Translations under genes and position numbers: made by a program
Notes under the pieces: generated by a model
What the model was told of the DNA's origin: nothing
The model's database searches: none
Seen by the model: only the letters and a program-made list of their open reading frames with translations
Part shown: positions 6,501 to 7,250 of the stretch, one piece after another
Layout: each line of letters starts with the position of its first letter
Numbering within the stretch: position 1 is the stretch's first letter
Source of the DNA: Actinomycetota bacterium
GTDB lineage: Bacteria; Actinomycetota; Acidimicrobiia; IMCC26256; PALSA-610
DNA: 7,250 nt
Direction of reading: 5' to 3'
Assembly: GCA_005779345.1 (NCBI GenBank)
Contig: SXJQ01000097.1
Location: 1-7,250 of the forward strand

Positions 6501-7250
6501 TTGATCCCCTACGGTCGGCAATCCATCGACGAGGACGACATCGCGGCGGTCGTCGCGGTACTGCGCGGCGATTGGCTCACCCAAGGACCGACGATCGAGG
6601 CCTTCGAGGACGCCATCGCCACCAAGGTGCAGGCGCGGCACGCCGTCGTGTTCGCCAACGGCACCGCCGCGCTGCACGCCGCCATGGTCGCGGGTGGGAT
6701 CGGTCGGAACCACACGGTCGTGACCTCACCGCTGTCGTTCGCGGCGAGCGCGAACTGCGCCCGCTACGTCGGCGCGACGCCCGCGTTCGTCGACATCGAC
6801 CCCACCACCTGGAACCTCGACGTGAGTGCGGTCGGTCGATGCGACGCACTGGTCGCCGTCCACTACGCGGGGCTCCCGGTCGACCTGACGCAGTTGCGTT
6901 CGCGACCACGCCTGGTCGTCGAGGACGCCGCCCACGCGCTCGGCGCGACGACCCCCGACGGACCCGTCGGCAACTGTGCGCACAGTGACATGACGTGCTT
7001 CTCGTTCCACCCGGTCAAGGCGATCACGACCGGCGAGGGCGGCGCGGTCACGACGAACTCCGCGGAGCTCGCGGGGCGTCTGCGGACGTTCCGGTCGCAC
7101 GGGACGGTCCGCAAGCCCGAGCACGGGGACTGGTACTACGAGATCGACGAGCTGGGCTACAACTACCGGCTCACCGACCTCCAGGCCGCGCTCGGCATCA
7201 GCCAGCTCCAACGGCTCGGCAGTTTCGTGGCGATGCGCAACACGCTCGCC
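6501..7250 (+). CDS. pseC: UDP-4-amino-4,6-dideoxy-N-acetyl-beta-L-altrosamine transaminase PseC (N-terminal 250 codons)
   Basis: PseC is a PLP-dependent aminotransferase that converts the PseB 4-keto product to the 4-amino sugar, using glutamate as amino donor: step two of CMP-pseudaminic acid synthesis. The frame is open from TTG 6501 to the window end, giving 250 residues of an expected 380 or so. It starts IPYGRQSIDEDDIAAV after the initiator, the hallmark PseC opening, followed by LRGDWLTQGPTIEAFE. The DegT/DnrJ/EryC1 fold features are GTAALHAA (54-61, phosphate binding), VVEDAAHALGA with D142 expected to pair with the PLP ring nitrogen, and SFHPVKAITTGEGG with K173 as the internal-aldimine lysine. 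WYYEIDELGYNYRLTDLQAALG further supports PseC over LegC- or PglE-type enzymes. Initiation at TTG is unusual among the genes here and could lower expression relative to pseB. The C-terminal third lies outside the window. Confidence 0.95.
   Translation, partial: MIPYGRQSIDEDDIAAVVAVLRGDWLTQGPTIEAFEDAIATKVQARHAVVFANGTAALHAAMVAGGIGRNHTVVTSPLSFAASANCARYVGATPAFVDIDPTTWNLDVSAVGRCDALVAVHYAGLPVDLTQLRSRPRLVVEDAAHALGATTPDGPVGNCAHSDMTCFSFHPVKAITTGEGGAVTTNSAELAGRLRTFRSHGTVRKPEHGDWYYEIDELGYNYRLTDLQAALGISQLQRLGSFVAMRNTLA

Overview
The window is very GC-rich (roughly two thirds or more by eye), with a strong G/C third-position bias, and all genes lie on the + strand with short gaps. Base composition, codon use and protein character suggest a high-GC Gram-positive bacterium (Actinomycetota; an acidimicrobial-type lineage is possible), but no rRNA or other phylogenetic marker is present, so the placement is an inference.

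Layout: (1) 1-157, the last 51 codons of a flagellin; (2) 234-2618, fliD, the filament cap / hook-associated protein 2, unusually long at 794 residues; (3) 2662-3060, fliS, the flagellin export chaperone; (4) 3066-3371, a small helical protein of unknown function in the position where fliT often lies; (5) 3482-5410, a TPR protein with a C-terminal glycosyltransferase-like domain; (6) 5422-6456, pseB; (7) 6501-7250, the first 250 codons of pseC, which starts at TTG and runs off the window. The largest gap between genes is 110 bases (3372-3481). No mobile elements, CRISPR arrays or RNA genes were seen.

The genes read as one programme: make the flagellin, chaperone it (FliS), cap the growing filament (FliD), and decorate it with a nonulosonic acid. 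PseB and PseC catalyse the first two steps from UDP-GlcNAc toward CMP-pseudaminic acid. The TPR-glycosyltransferase directly upstream has the architecture of FlmG of Caulobacter, whose TPR part binds flagellin and whose C-terminal part transfers pseudaminic acid. The most interesting inference is therefore a FlmG-type flagellin pseudaminylation module embedded in the late flagellar gene cluster of a probable actinobacterium. No clear promoter could be identified; a GC-only hairpin between the flagellin gene and fliD may set the ratio of filament subunit to cap.
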